NCBI GenBank assembly: GCA_030340625.1
Contig: JAOPHQ010002846.1
Location: 62,001 to 126,000 of the forward strand
Reading direction: 5' to 3'
From: Merluccius polli
Taxonomy: Eukaryota > Chordata > Actinopteri > Gadiformes > Merlucciidae
DNA: 64,000 bases
How positions within the stretch are numbered: the first letter of the stretch is position 1; each line of letters starts with the position of its first letter. Shown one piece after another: positions 11,485 to 23,951 of the stretch. The notes under the pieces were generated by a model. The model made no database searches and was not told the DNA's origin. It saw only the letters and a list, made by a program, of their open reading frames with translations. The translations under genes were made by a program, and so were the position numbers.

Positions 11485-11848
11485 TATCTAACTATCTAGA
11501 TTGCTCACTTCTTTCCTTACCAGTTAAGAGAGCCACTCAATTAGAAACATGCTCATTTACACAACGTCTACACCTCTTCATCTCATTTGCAGAGCGTGAA
11601 TGTATATTGCATTGCTAAATACACTGAGATTTGGATTGGCCCCCCCAGGTGCCATGAGGGCCCCCCTGAGACCTACCAGGAGAACTCTTTGGGGGGGTCT
11701 TTAAAAAAACAATACAGGACAGAACATACTAATAATAACCGTAACAAACCAACAACTCAACAAAACAAAACAGTAAATGACAAAAACAGATGACAGAATT
11801 GATGTACAAATGTATAACATACATGCATACATATATACATACATACAT

Positions 11849-11879
<31 letters not shown>

Positions 11880-12988
11880 TACCTACCTACCTACCTACCT
11901 ACTACCTACATACATACATACCTACATACTGGATATGTTCTGTTGTGCTCTGATAAAGGAAGTCTGACCATTGTAATGTAGATTCATCGTTTTTTCAGAG
12001 ATTATGTGTTTAATGTCCTTGATAGGCCCCCCAAGTACCCTGTCCTTATGTTCAGCCATTAAGTCCACTCAATAAAGCAGAGCTGCTTCTCGAGGGACCA
12101 TTCAGAACGGTATGCATGCAAACGCCACACTGCCATGTGTGTTCAATGTTTTGTGTACGTTGTTTTGGGGTCATCTTAATGTGGAGTGTGATTAACTTTG
12201 ACATGTCGGTATCCTGCGCCTGGCAGACTACCCTATGCTCGCCACTCATGACTTACAGTGAGTGTCCCAGCCCTCACATGCCTGTTTATTATTGGGATCA
12301 GCGCGTGTCGGTTTCTCCTCTTCACCAGGCGAAGAACGGGACGCCTGGATGAGTCCTTATCCTCACGTCCTCATCCTCCTCCAGGGGTTCCTGGACCTCT
12401 GCCAGAGTGTATTAAAGCAAACAGTGGGCAACACAGTAGTTATTCCTTTTGTGCTCACCCACTTGTTATTGATTATGTAAACAGTGAATAAACCAATTAA
12501 TATCTTTCTTTCAAACTTCATTTTTCATCAGCTTCACGTATCAAATGTGAGAAGGGTCAGTGTAGCTTTGTGGACCACTCTCTCTCTCTCTAGGTCCCAT
12601 ATTGACAGTGAAAAATCAAAGAATGAGCATCCAATAATTACATTTTCAGATTGAAGTTTTCGGGGATGTAAAACCAGTGTAAACTATGTTATTCATCTCA
12701 TGTTGTCACTCTACTGCTAAATTTGACTAAATTGTGTTACTAGCATGGCGTATGGACGTGGGATTTAATGTTTGCTTGCGGGGTGACATTATTAATAAAC
12801 TAAGGAGAAAATACGGACGCGTTGATATGCCTTAGTATGCATATATGGCAACGGAGACAAAGTCTAGCCGATGCTCCTATGACTCCTACAGGAAAAAAGG
12901 GCAATAACCTCACATTAGCCTCGGCGTGACATCGAATTTTATTATATGGGTCACACCTGTTCGTCCACTTGATATGTTCAGATTACAT
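11485..12988. other. Intergenic with small SSRs, no gene seen
   Basis: Contains CA (11850-11877) and CTAC/CATA (11880-11930) repeats. Two facing stretches with GGCCCCCC (about 11637-11700 and 12024-12045) may be a decayed transposon. No exon recognised. Confidence 0.45.
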
Positions 12989-13442
12989 GGTAATGGTACA
13001 TATTTGTCGCCACTCCGGGTACACACGTCTCACGGAGAGCTCCATTACGCACGGCTCAGTCTTATACACTATTCTATATTTACTGAAAGGGTGTTAGCTG
13101 ATTAAAAAAAAAAAAATGCTTTCCCTCCAAGCCACCCCACCTGGAGCAGGACAACACATGCACTTAAGAGGGTTTTCAGGTGTGGTGGTCTAGGCCTATA
13201 AAGTGCTTGTAGTGCCTACATAGCCTATATTTAGTGGCCATAATGGGTCTGAAGAATGCTTTGGCATTTTGGGCAGCAGAAATAATGTGCAGACACTAGC
13301 CATTAGCCCACCATTATTGTAAATTGCTTTTGCCTAGGCCTACGTCTTCTCCTAGTAGGCATTATAAGACTGAGCCATGTGTAATGGAGATCTCCATGGC
13401 ACACACTTACCAGGTGCTTGCGACAAATAAGTTCCCATTACC
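12989..13442. mobile_element. Long inverted-repeat element (foldback/MITE candidate)
   Basis: Left arm 12989-13066 and right arm 13363-13442 are inverted copies of about 80 bp, roughly 75-80 percent alike by eye. Shared blocks are GGTAATGG, TATTTGTCGC, GAGATCTCCATTAC-like sequence and GGCTCAGTCTTATA. The centre has no coding potential. No target duplication is certain. Confidence 0.65.
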
Positions 13443-15333
13443 AGTCTGTGACTGTGATGTCAGTCTGTGACTGTGGATTCCAAGGATACAATTCTTGGTG
13501 GGACTCGAATCCATGTCTCCGGAACAGATACTGTAGGCGTGGGTGGGGTAAGTATATAAATCGCCTATTACCTTCATGTCAGTTGATTGTTAAGGTGAAA
13601 TACTAACAACTTTGAAAGCCATGGTGACATTTTTCTCCAAACCAAGAAAGTTAAAGTGCAGTAATGAATCATGCACACTGTGTTCACAATGTGCTAATGT
13701 TTTGCAAAGGTCATAGGTTACACAGCGCATTTTTATGCAATATATGCAGCTTATTAAGTCATCCTCTCCTTGTGATCACTTTGTTAAAATATGATAAATA
13801 AGTAAAATAGGATTGATTTTCATAATGATTTTATGATTTTAAAAAACGTTTAAATGATACGTATAAAGTTAAAAAAAAAAAAAAATGTATAACCTTTTTG
13901 GGCTACTTTGTTCTTGTCATTTGTGAAATAAAAAATATATTATTTTAATGTCTTGGACTTTTATTTGACAAATTCAAGAATTTGTAACATCATGGACTTA
14001 GTTTCTGTTTAGAAATATAGATTGATATATGTGCAGTAGACATTCAATTACATTCCCTTGTCCTGTCTGTAGATGATCACACTACTACTCCCGAGAAGGT
14101 TTCACTTTACTTAAATCGTCCAAATTATAGTTTGTTGATATGCAACTGATAGACTACAGACAGGCACTGTTAACTCATATGACATGCTGTTGAGTGTCAG
14201 GTTTTATGTTGGTGATAATCATGTGATACTTAATTGAACTTGACACTCAGTAGTCATTCATTTGAAATATTATGGATACTCATGTCATAGATTTAACCAT
14301 TTTATTGCATGAAATGGTAATACACTTTAGTTTGAAGGTATGGTTTCACTCTTTAGGCTGCTCCCTGCTGTAGGATTTAAGGCATGACATAAATATGTCA
14401 GATACAGCATAACAACATTTGAAAATAGGGAGCAATAGACAATCCTCCCACATAGGGTACATCAGATATCTCGACCCATTGGTTACATACAATACAGAGC
14501 AGAACCAAAGCAGGTGGAGGCTGGGGTGGTGGTGGGTGAAAGCCAGCTCAGCACTTAACTTGCAGAGTGTGTGTGTGAGATGAAAGGTCTTAAATTGACC
14601 GCCTTTCAGTGTACATGCGTTTGATTGGATCACGTTAGCTGTCAGCTGATAGGCGGCGCATGTCCCGCCAAAACTAGCTATGCCCATAAGTGGAGAGAAT
14701 GGCTGTGGGCTTTGAAACAAATCCAATAAACCCAAAGTCTCAAAGCTATTACATCCTGATAGTAAAAAACGGAAACTAACTCGACACAACTGGGGCATAA
14801 ATTCACCGATCCATCTCCTGAATATTGGAGCCAGCTTGGTCTGGTAGTGGACAGAAGAGATCGATATCAACTGCCCCGTCACACTATATTCATGCATATT
14901 CAGAGAGTATTTCAGACAGAAATCAAATTGGATATATCTATCCATCCGACGTCAACCAGGGTATCCCAATGCCAATTTCCCAATGGCGGTGTTTAAATTG
15001 CCTGTTTAAAAATGTTCTCGCACTTTGGCGAGGGGAAACGGCAGACTATCAATTAATCCAAGGATAAAACATCATATTACGCTACGTGACTCTCCATGGT
15101 CCAACAATTTAAAACGGGTAGCGCATGCCAAATCTGAATCCACTGAAAGCAATTCATTATAGTGAAAGCACACACACAAAAAACACTGCTATGCTAATTG
15201 TACTAATGGGCCTAGTTTTCTCCATCAAGACCTGACCAGGTCAATTAAGACTACAACTCTTGATTGCGTATTGACATCAGCATGTCACCTTGATTTACTA
15301 TTTAAGACATTTACAGCTGGCCATCAAGGAGAG
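13443..15333. other. Intergenic, no gene seen
   Basis: AT-rich sequence; a short tandem CAGTCTGTGACTGTG (two copies) follows the inverted repeat. The 14.6-15.2 kb part is less repetitive and could hold conserved non-coding sequence, which cannot be judged without comparison. Confidence 0.4.
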
Positions 15334-15633
15334 TGTAGCAGTTTTCCCTGCCACACGCCAAAGCAGTGGCTTTTGCTGGGGGCCCGCCGACACAAGACAC
15401 AGGTTGTTTGTTGATTTAAGTATCCATTTGTTGGAGACGGCAAGATGGTACTAGCCGAGCAGATGGTCTATGCTTCCATGACAGTTCTCTCTCTCTCTTG
15501 TGTGTGTGTGTGGTGATAGCGGGTTTATCCTGGGTGCCATGATTGTTCATGCACCACAGGTGTGCAGCCCCAGTGTGTAATCAGTCTCAGGTCAGGTGAG
15601 GCTGTAAACCAGCTATGAACCACACACACTCCA
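15334..15633 (-). mobile_element. Solo LTR (300 bp)
   Basis: Starts TGTAGCAG and ends CACTCCA on plus, with a 5-bp duplication GAGAG at 15329-15333 and 15634-15638. It matches, in reverse orientation, the LTR split by the hAT at 2884-8721 and the one at 52636-52920. No internal region adjoins it. Confidence 0.75.
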
Positions 15634-15638
15634 GAGAG

Positions 15639-17659
15639 ATATGCTAAAACAAGCTACACTTTGATATTATGATGACTGCCACTTTGTTGAGCTTTACTGT
15701 ACACAACAACTGTCTCTACTGAAGAGAGGAGCGTGCAAATCGAAAACTACTTGTTTTTTGTCAACTAGCATTTCCCCAACAACGTCGCTGATCCATAAAA
15801 TAAAGCAGAACCTGTCACGCTTTGATAGGAATGAGGTAGGACAGTCGGAGACCTTAACACAGTCCTACTTCTCTTGTCGTAGGAGGAGGAGGATGTTTGC
15901 TGTGGGCTAAGAACGGGCAACAAAAAACATCGAAGGACCAAAAACTGAACGTAATATTGCTTGGTCTGAGTATTTCGAGGAATTTAGTTGACTGTTGAAG
16001 TCCAACAAAGGTGAGACATATCTCATACATTTTGCAATAGGTAACATAACATTGAAGGTTGTTGGGTGAACATCAGGGTAAATATTGACGTTTGAGAGGA
16101 TATGGGCTCAGTTGTGCTTCTAAAGGGACCGAGTATCTTCGCCTTCTTTAGAAAATGGATTTTCCATCCCTGGCAATGTCCCAGCGATTGCAAAAGAAAA
16201 GCTGCAAGAACAGGGCAACACATTTTGTTAAGTCACCACTTAGCCTAGTCTGTCCGGCATTGGATTCAATTGAACATGAGCCCTTCCCCTTTTCATTCAG
16301 CACAGCATTTACCGGTTCCATTTGACGGCTTTGACATCCGAAGTCTTACTGGAAATCTAGAGACCTAGAGAAACGCAGTTCATGAAGTCTATGAAAATGC
16401 TGCAACCCGCCAAGCGAATGGCGCTTGCACAGTATCTGGAAGATGCAGTATATCTATCTGTAGCTGATTTCCAATTACTCTATCAGAGCAATACATATCC
16501 CAAAGACTTCCTCAGATCATCACTGAGCGTGTTTGCTAAGGCTTAAAGCTCTGTAGAAAATCCCCATGGGCAAATATGACTAATCCATACATTAATCCTT
16601 GCTTTTAAGATTTGGGGTTTACACCTAACCTGGATTGTACATCAAACTACCGTTCTGCCGCCCGCTATTAGATTTCCACGGTGCTCGGCGATGCCTGCTC
16701 TCCGACGCACATTTCATCATTCCTCCTGCACTCAGCGCCTCATCATTTCTTCCCACACATTTATTGCTGCCATTTGTGTTTTTGTCTTTCATTGTTATAT
16801 AATTTCCATTTTGGCACGTCCTTATGTGCAGCCAACTCGGTGGCAAATAACACTTTTAACAGAGAGTTCATCAAACAGCAAATTTATGGTTTTCTCATCC
16901 ATTTTCCCCAATTTGAATTCTTAGATCCAATTTTAATGTCGGTGTTTCATGTAGCTCTATGAAACACAGATGCTGTTTGAAGCGTTCAGCACAGTTTGAT
17001 CTGGGTTTTTTTTTTGGGTGTGCATCTTTGCTGCTGCGCCACTGTACTCAAGTTGGAGACGCTGTGATACTGAAGGAATATAATCCCTGCAGATCAGCAG
17101 TCCATCATGAGTATAATGTGCTTTCTGCCATCGCTCAACCTCCTCATATCTCTACACACACACCCACGCACACACTTCATATTTGTGCAGCACTTTTACA
17201 AGGTTTCGGCACTGGCCATTAAAACACGCAAGACCAGTTTTTACCGTCGGTATTCCATTTGTGTTTGGTTTCTAAACTGCCCTCATTGGGTTTTCGTTAG
17301 CACGTTTACGAACAGTGTCCAACCTTAATTAAATGTCAGCACCTCACTGTGGTATGCAGTGATTTTATTCTCAGGCCATTTTTTAAGAAATGAATCCAGC
17401 TACGGTACTGTTATCAAGGACAATGAACACATTCACACCTTTAGGTTGGATAGTTATTTGGACGTACGCTAAAGACAATTATTAGAAGAAAACACCAGGC
17501 CCTGTTATCTCCATCAATAAAAGACAGTAACAACATTTAAGTTCATTAGTTCATATTTTATATATAAATTAAGGATTTATACATTTATGCAGATAAAGAA
17601 AAAAATACAAAACATTTTTTTTGATCTTACATGACATTTACATGTGAAAATGTACACAA
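15639..17659. other. Intergenic downstream of csmd3, no gene seen
   Basis: No open frame with domain similarity and no clear transposon. Stretches near 16.05-16.3 and 16.65-17.3 kb look unique and could be regulatory, but there is no direct evidence. Confidence 0.4.
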
Positions 17660-17682
17660 TATAATCAATAACTTACAAATCT

Positions 17683-17688
17683 TTTATT
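17683..17688 (-). promoter_or_regulatory. Candidate distal polyadenylation signal
   Basis: AATAAA on the minus strand about 2.06 kb past the csmd3 stop, within an AT-rich stretch. Two nearer hexamers (18361-18356 and 19329-19324) are alternatives. Confidence 0.35.
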
Positions 17689-17747
17689 TGCATAAAAATA
17701 GATCTCTTTATAAAAGTGTGTTCGTATGTACATACAGTATACATATA

Positions 17748-17789
<42 letters not shown>

Positions 17790-18012
17790 CAGTATACATA
17801 TACACCGTTATTTTTTTCAACTGGACGACCGCCAGAGTGGATACAGTTAAACGTGTTCAAAACAAATCAACCTGTGGCGCGGGATTCCTCTCTCTCTTTT
17901 CCACAGCCGCGTTAGTTTCTCCCCAATAACAAACGTGAACTCGCAAAATATATATTACATATCAATAACACAACGTAACCTGTGGGGGTAAGGGGGAGAG
18001 GAGGGGAGGGGA

Positions 18013-18035
18013 GGGGGGGGGGGGGGGGGGGGGGG
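18013..18035 (+). repeat. G23 homopolymer in the 3' UTR
   Basis: Uninterrupted G run (C run in the csmd3 transcript). Confidence 0.9.
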
Positions 18036-18761
18036 ACCAGGTATCAAAACTGTATAAATGTACAAAATGTAACAGCAGTGACGGGGAATAGATACAAAGC
18101 GCGCTAGCAGCAGTTGCTTCACTGGATCACATATGGCCGACATGCACAAGTATGAGCTAATAAAACAAAAAAATTACAACCACACCACAAACCACCCTCA
18201 GTGTCTGCCCTTCAACGCCCAGCCGCCCCAATGTCACCGGTTCACTATTAAAATAAATATGTTTTCCTTCAAATTTGTATGCCCATATAGTAGTAGTTTT
18301 TTTTAAAGTTTTTCTCAAGGCACTGCAATGATTCAAATGGGATGAGAGCATTGGATTTATTACTCGTTTCCATGAGTCGTCGTTGAAATGTCGATGGTGG
18401 CTCATCGTGTGCAAATTCCATACGTGTGTGTGTACTGTACATACGGTGTGGTGGATAGATAAAATACACTTTGTGATTCGCGCGGAGGAGGCAAGCCACG
18501 GGTCCCTCTTAGTGAACGGACTAAATAAAAAAAAACAGTGACACATATACAGAGTACAGATTCGATGCCCTTAATAGCCGATCTACTTGGAGCGACTTTT
18601 CCCCATGACTGCCGGTCGACGTCGGACCGTGTCATTCCTTGCGACAGATTCAAGGTAGTTTGGACTCTCAGCAACTCCAGAGGCCTCTCGTAATGTACCG
18701 TTAAATCTGTTCCATTTAGAAAAGCTTTAATTATAAAGGAGGTTTTAATTACAACTTCAGA

Positions 18762-18763
<2 letters not shown>

Positions 18764-18798
<35 letters not shown>
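18764..18798 (+). repeat. (GA)n microsatellite in the 3' UTR
   Basis: About 17 GA units; CU repeat in the transcript. Confidence 0.9.
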
Positions 18799-18802
<4 letters not shown>

Positions 18803-19751
18803 CCTTGTTGAAACCAAAAAGAACCGAAAGTCGAGACTATAATGTGCTTAAATCAGTAACAGAACGCCGTTTTATAAGAGATGGCGACCCGGTACATGTA
18901 CAACATACTGAAAATTTTTCTTTTTTTTAATAAAACTACTGTAGAAAAACATACTTTTCACAGTTCGATTTAGCACTGCAGAGAGATTCACAGATGGACA
19001 CCATGACATTGAAAACCGTACAAACACTGTACGGATATAAATAAAACACACCCAAAAATCTGGAAATTGAAACGTTATTTTTTTAAGTCGGGGTAAACAT
19101 CCATGTAGAGGTAATCGGGGGGGAAATAAACCTTGAAGGGAGAACAGTGCCCACATAAGTCTCTTCTCTAGTTCCTGGACCCCTCTTGCACAGCCCACTG
19201 CGTGGAAAATGGCCTCAACACAACAACAACGTCGCCTAGACTCAACATTTAGTTTGGCATCGTCAAGTTAGCCCTCCCCGCACCCGGTCGCCATTAAGGA
19301 ATGGGAAATACTCTTTGATATTTTTTATTTGTATTTGTCTTTTTTCTTAATAAAGCCGACACTCACAGAGTGTAAAGAAAGAAAGAAAACCACCTCTGCA
19401 CCGAGCGGCGTGGAGATTATGAAGAAGAATAGGAGGAGAAGGATGAGGAGGATGAGGAGGTGGAGGAGAGAGTCGTGGCCTCCAGCCCTCCATTACCTCT
19501 CAAATGATTGAATTGTCATAACTGTTGCTCAAAGTGTGCTTTATGTTTCCCAGATGGTGTGTGTGTGTGTGTATGTGTGTGTGTGTGTGTGTGTCAGCAG
19601 AAACGGGAAATATATGCATGCCCTGCGATTGTATATCTCTTTTTCTTTGTGAATGTGTGTGTGGCTGTAAATTCAATGCGTGTGTCGCGTCTACGCACGT
19701 GCGTGTGTGCTGACTGCATTTTCCTGCCCCTTCTGTCTTACTTGGCAGACA

Positions 19752-19911
19752 TCAGACCATGGTGCAGACGGTGTTGAGATTGGGGTCGAAGCGCACCACT
19801 TTCCCCTCGGCGGCCTTTGCGTTTGTGTTGTACATAGGGTTCTCGAAAGTGGCCTGCCCATTGTTGTTCTCATGGACAGCGCAGCCTGTGTACTGCGCTT
19901 TATCTGTTTTC
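19752..19911 (-). CDS. csmd3: csmd3 terminal exon, cytoplasmic tail
   Basis: Last coding exon, ending TGA. It starts after the acceptor GTCGCAG and encodes a tail of about 52 residues: KTDKAQYTGCAVHENNNGQA, then FENPMYNTNAKAAEGKVV and RFDPNLNTVCTMV. Two motifs stand out. ENPMY has the NPxY form bound by PTB-domain and clathrin adaptors, and the final T-M-V fits a class I PDZ ligand (S/T-x-hydrophobic). The NTVCTMV end is the main reason for choosing CSMD3 over its paralogues. The exon is AT/GC balanced and unbroken. Confidence 0.92.
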
Positions 19912-20089
19912 CTGCGACGACAAAGAGAACAATAACACACACACACACACGAACACACAAAACAAGCAAATTAGCTCAGAGACCAATTACCTGTTCCTCC
20001 TTCCAAGCCAATAAACATGCTGCCCTTATCTTGGTGCGGACATGAGGTTGTGCACAAGGTACATGCGGCTAAACTGTGGAACTGTGTAC

Positions 20090-20120
<31 letters not shown>

Positions 20121-20752
20121 GGGGGGTGGCATTCTCAAAGCCGGACAGCTTCACTGGGTAATGAACATAACAAAGGCGATGTATTTTGCATCTCGACAGT
20201 TCTGCGCGTATCCCTGTGTGTGTGTGTGATAAAAACATGGAGATTTGTCGAAATACAGACATGCACACGGGCTGTGGGTGCGAGCACGCGCGCATGTGCG
20301 CGCACACACACACGCGCGCGCGCGACTATACTCCATTATACTACAACATCTAAACTTATCAAAGCGTGCGTTGCAAAGTTGCATTGTACATGACCACAAT
20401 ATCTCCTTCAGTAACAAGGAAACTGTCAAACTCATTCCACTGATACCTGGACCGTGCTAACACTGGAACACTATCCTGCATTTCCCTTCTGTATTCACAA
20501 CGCACACCACATAACTCTGGGCATTAACGCAGCAGCCACATAAAGCTTCATTGTACGTTTCCGCGGGGCAGAGTGTGTGGAGAGAGGCACTGCTATTTTA
20601 TGTCTTTTATGTCATTTTGTGACTAAACATCTGGAGGCGCGTATGTCGCAAACCTGAGTCCTCCGCTCAACTTGACCCTCGCAGAACAGCCAGACTGTTC
20701 TGCGAGGAAACCAAAGCACAAGAAACCAAAGCCTACAAACAGAGGTCGTTAC
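19912..20752 (-). other. csmd3 intron before the terminal exon
   Basis: Holds GT runs (20094-20126), CA/CG runs (20300-20325), and otherwise nothing recognised. Confidence 0.6.
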
Positions 20753-20894
20753 CTCTGCTTATAGAGATAGAAGCCCAGGCCGGCGAAGATGAGGGCGAAG
20801 AAAGGCACCAGGATGGCCACGGCCACGGAGTTGCTGTTGGTGGAGCCGCTGGCCTCGGGCTCGGCCACCGTCACGTTCTCCCGCACGCTCATGC
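20753..20894 (-). CDS. csmd3: csmd3 exon, stalk and transmembrane helix
   Basis: A 142-bp exon (phase 1 in, phase 0 after AGG is completed downstream). It encodes a short stalk with a sequon (ENVTVAEPEASG), then a hydrophobic segment of about 23 residues (from SVAVAILVPFF through LGFYLY) and the basic KQR stop-transfer. This is the only membrane segment found; topology is type I with the tail in the cytosol. Acceptor CCCGCAG before GCATGAGC, donor GCAGAG|GTAACG. Confidence 0.92.
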
Positions 20895-21134
20895 CTGCGG
20901 GGAGCCCAACACACAAACCACTGTTGGTGAAAAAAACGGCCAGATCACTGACGACTAACGCGCAGCAGAACGGCGAGCAAAAATGCGGCCGAGAGGAAGA
21001 CGCTGAAATCAGGCGCCGCCGCCGCCACCGCCGCCGATGATGATGATGTTGCGTGCTACAATGACGACGATGGCGAAGACTACGATGGGAACAGTGAGGA
21101 TGAGGATGATGATGACGTTGACTAGGATGGAAAC

Positions 21135-21172
<38 letters not shown>

Positions 21173-22757
21173 CGATGACGATGACGATGATCACAAAGCC
21201 TAGAAAGGAAACAATGATGATGAAAATGACAATGAAGATGGCGTCTGCGAGAGTGAAAGTGATGGGGAGTGTCCACTATAAGGATGGCTGATCTTAGAAG
21301 GATAAGAACGGCAGTATGGCAGCAGAGGACATCAGCGGTGGCGGTGGCGGCGCGGCGGCTAGACGAGACGAGCGAGCGGCACTACCAGCGTCTGTTCCTA
21401 ATGAGCAGCTGGTAGTCTATTATCGACTAATACAGAGCACATCTGGCTTCCCTTTTAGAAGTTTGATTGGTTTTTCAATTAGAGGAGCTTTGGCATTTTG
21501 ATCACAGACTCGGTTTTTGAGAAAGTTTGACAAAAGAATGGAGGAATGAATAACTCAAACAAACTCAACAAAGAAAAATGAAAAGATGGAGAGCCATTTT
21601 TGAGGGGAATAAACACTTGGTTTGAGGCCCATTTAACATGCGTGACTACCATTCCAACAAACTGTCCCCTTTTATAGTTTTATAGGATTTTCTAATTCCT
21701 TTATCGCCAATTGATTTGGTTTGGCATTTCACAAACAAATGAGTTTGACTCGTGGTTCATTAGCGGTCCTGAGCGACTACCCTGTCCCAGGAGAGAGGAC
21801 CATCGCTGGTCCCTGGTGTGCGAGATAGGATTGTTAAACATGTCACCCTGAAAGAACATCTCATTTAACCCTTTGTGGGGGAAATCACTCATGGTTGTCA
21901 AAAAAAGGGCACATTGAAGTGGATGGTTTCCAGTTCATCACTGGGAGGGGGAAAAAGAGGGATTAGCATTTTAGTGTTAGAAAAACTCACATCAGACTAC
22001 TTCTGACTACTTCTTGGGTAAATCCTCTCGTATACAAAGCATATCATGGTAATGAGATTGGGAATGGAGGCATCAGTGATGAAAACAGACCGGTCTTCAC
22101 GGCCCGATGTTTAAAGGAGAACCAAACATTGCGTTTGAACATTTGTTTTGAGCTAGTCCCTGCCAACTATCACACTTTTAGAAAATACCTCCTCGCCCCG
22201 GCTTCCGGTCGACTTTACTTTATCGCTTTTCAACTAAAATAATTTGTTTTTAGCATTTGGTTTTCCTTTAAACCAATGCACAAGCGCCTGGAGATGTTCC
22301 TCCAGTATCGAGCTGGACACCGTTATAAAATCACTAACGGCATTAAAGTGAATCAACTGTAACCTTGTCTCGAACCCCCAGGTCAATACAATTTCATCAG
22401 GTTGGGGTCTCTGTGGAAACTTTCCCTTCCCAAAATGCAAACGGCGTAGTTGACCTTCAAATATTTTGTGTCATTATTAATGCTCCCAAAAAGGAAACGT
22501 CTGTGTTCAATGATTGACAGGCCACGTCGGGCCACAGAATCACATCCGGCCCGAGGTTTAGCTCACTTTCACAATACTGAGCGCTCTTTGCCAAATTTCC
22601 ATCAGATTTCTAACTGCCCAAAAACGGTGCCAGAATAAAGTTAAGCGTCTTTGACCTGATGGCGAGGTCAAAGATGCTGCATCCATATTTCTTTTTAGCA
22701 GCCTGCTCTCTTTTTCAAAGTTAGTTTTAGAGCCGGAGCAAAATGGAAATCACGTAC
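20895..22757 (-). other. csmd3 intron before the membrane exon
   Basis: Contains an imperfect GAT/ATG triplet array (about 21037-21200). The rest is unique-looking; no second gene seen. Confidence 0.6.
21037..21200 (+). repeat. Imperfect (GAT)n array
   Basis: Triplet array with a pure (GAT)n core at about 21135-21170 and GACGAT variants at its right side. Confidence 0.85.
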
Positions 22758-22845
22758 CGAGTCTCTGTAGTCCAAACTGTCCGTAGTCTTTACCCTGAAT
22801 GGAGCCCTGCAGCACGTAGCTGCCGCCCTCCGGCTCAGCGGAAAC
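22758..22845 (-). CDS. csmd3: csmd3 exon, membrane-proximal ectodomain part 3
   Basis: An 88-bp exon (phase 0 in, phase 1 out) encoding VSAEPEGGSYVLQGSIQGKD and YGQFGLQRLG. The FGQFGLQRL-type ending just before the stalk is a CSMD signature from memory. Acceptor TCCTACAG before GTTTCCGC, donor ACTCG|GTACGT. Confidence 0.88.
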
Positions 22846-23951
22846 CTGTAGGACACAAATCATTACACGCACATGCCCTTCGGAAACGCACACAAAAACA
22901 ACAAGAAACGAGAGTATACACACGCAAGGAGGATCGAGGAGGAGACGATCACGTCCTCCCTGCGACATCGAAACGGACGCATACGTCAAACTATTTTATC
23001 ATTATGTTCACCGGTGACCTCTGTTCACCGTGTTCTTCCCTCTGATCGAGCTTCAGAAGCGGGGGAACAGAAAGCAGATGGCCCCCGCATGAACACGTTT
23101 CCCGCCTCGACGTTTATCAAAAGGATGAAATCTCAAACGCGTTTTTTTTATTTTTTTTTATTCAGTTGTCAATCAATGACCATAACTGTCTGCAAAATCA
23201 AACGCGCCTGGCCCCCGTTGAAACCCGGACAATGCATCGGCATAATGCAATTACACCGACGATTCGAGCGGCCCCGTGGAAATGACTCGTTAATAGGCGC
23301 GAGGGCGAAATCGCGTTGATTAGAAACATGATTAAAAGGAAAAGGCTTTTTTCTTCTTCGTCTTCTTTTTCTTCTTCTTCTTCTGAGCGCATGTATACAC
23401 ACGTCGTCTCACAGAGGAAGAGAAGACGAGCAGAAACAAGTCCATCACGGCTCCATTCATTCGTCTCTAATTGAAAGAAACGGCCGTGAGACAAACAGCT
23501 GAGGCGAGCTTCATCCCACGGCTGTATGTTTTTACACTCCGGCATGGACGCATTGTAGTGCTGGAATGGAAATCGACAGCAGTTTCAGTTTCCCCCGAGT
23601 AATCTACTTTTCAATCAGGCACCCCCACCCCCCCCCCCACCCCACCCCCCCCACCCCAAAAAAAGTCCACTTTTACTTGTTCTGTGTAGATGTGTGTGTG
23701 TGTGTACGTGAGTGTGAGTGTGCGTGTGTGAGTGCATGTGTGTGTGAGTGTGTGTGTACGTGAGTGTGTGTGAGTGCATGTGTGTGTGAGTGTGTGTGTG
23801 TGTGTGTACGTGAGTGTGTGTGAGTGCATGTGTGTGTGAGTGTGAGTGTGTGTGTGTGTGTGTGTACGTGTGTGAGTGTGTATGTTTGTGTGTGTGTACG
23901 TGTGTGAGTGAGTGAGTGGAACACGCTCCATAATTCATCATGTGTACTCAC
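22846..23951 (-). other. csmd3 intron with long GT array
   Basis: The array at 23692-23917 is the main content; a C-rich stretch lies at 23622-23656. No gene or transposon recognised. Confidence 0.6.
23692..23917 (+). repeat. Compound GT/GTGA/GTAC array
   Basis: About 225 bp of GT with GTGAGT, GTGCAT and GTACGT interruptions that themselves recur at about 50 bp, suggesting higher-order duplication. It lies 35 nt past the donor of the exon ending at 23952. Confidence 0.9.

Larger units (their letters stand above)
17660..19751 (-). other. csmd3: Probable 3' UTR of csmd3
   Basis: Non-coding sequence directly after the stop. AATAAA hexamers on the minus strand occur at 19329-19324, 18361-18356 and 17688-17683. 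The last lies in an AT-rich context with TGTA-containing sequence around it and is my guess for the main distal polyadenylation signal. The transcript would carry a C23 run (G run 18013-18035 on plus) and a CU repeat (GA run 18764-18798 on plus). The extent is inference; no transcript evidence is available here. Confidence 0.45.

Noticed and set aside
13495..13560. tRNA-like GGTGGGACTCGAATCC stretch
   Set aside because: No matching acceptor and D arms could be drawn around it; not a tRNA gene and too weak for a SINE call.
14346..14945. 199-codon open frame on minus
   Set aside because: No recognisable domain, no splice context and a composition like random intergenic translation.
18157..18546. 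129-codon open frame on minus downstream of the csmd3 stop
   Set aside because: It lies in the probable 3' UTR and shows no similarity to known proteins.
20749..21276. Long open frame rich in His/Arg next to the membrane exon
   Set aside because: Only its first 142 bp (the membrane exon) is coding; the rest is the GAT array read through past the acceptor.
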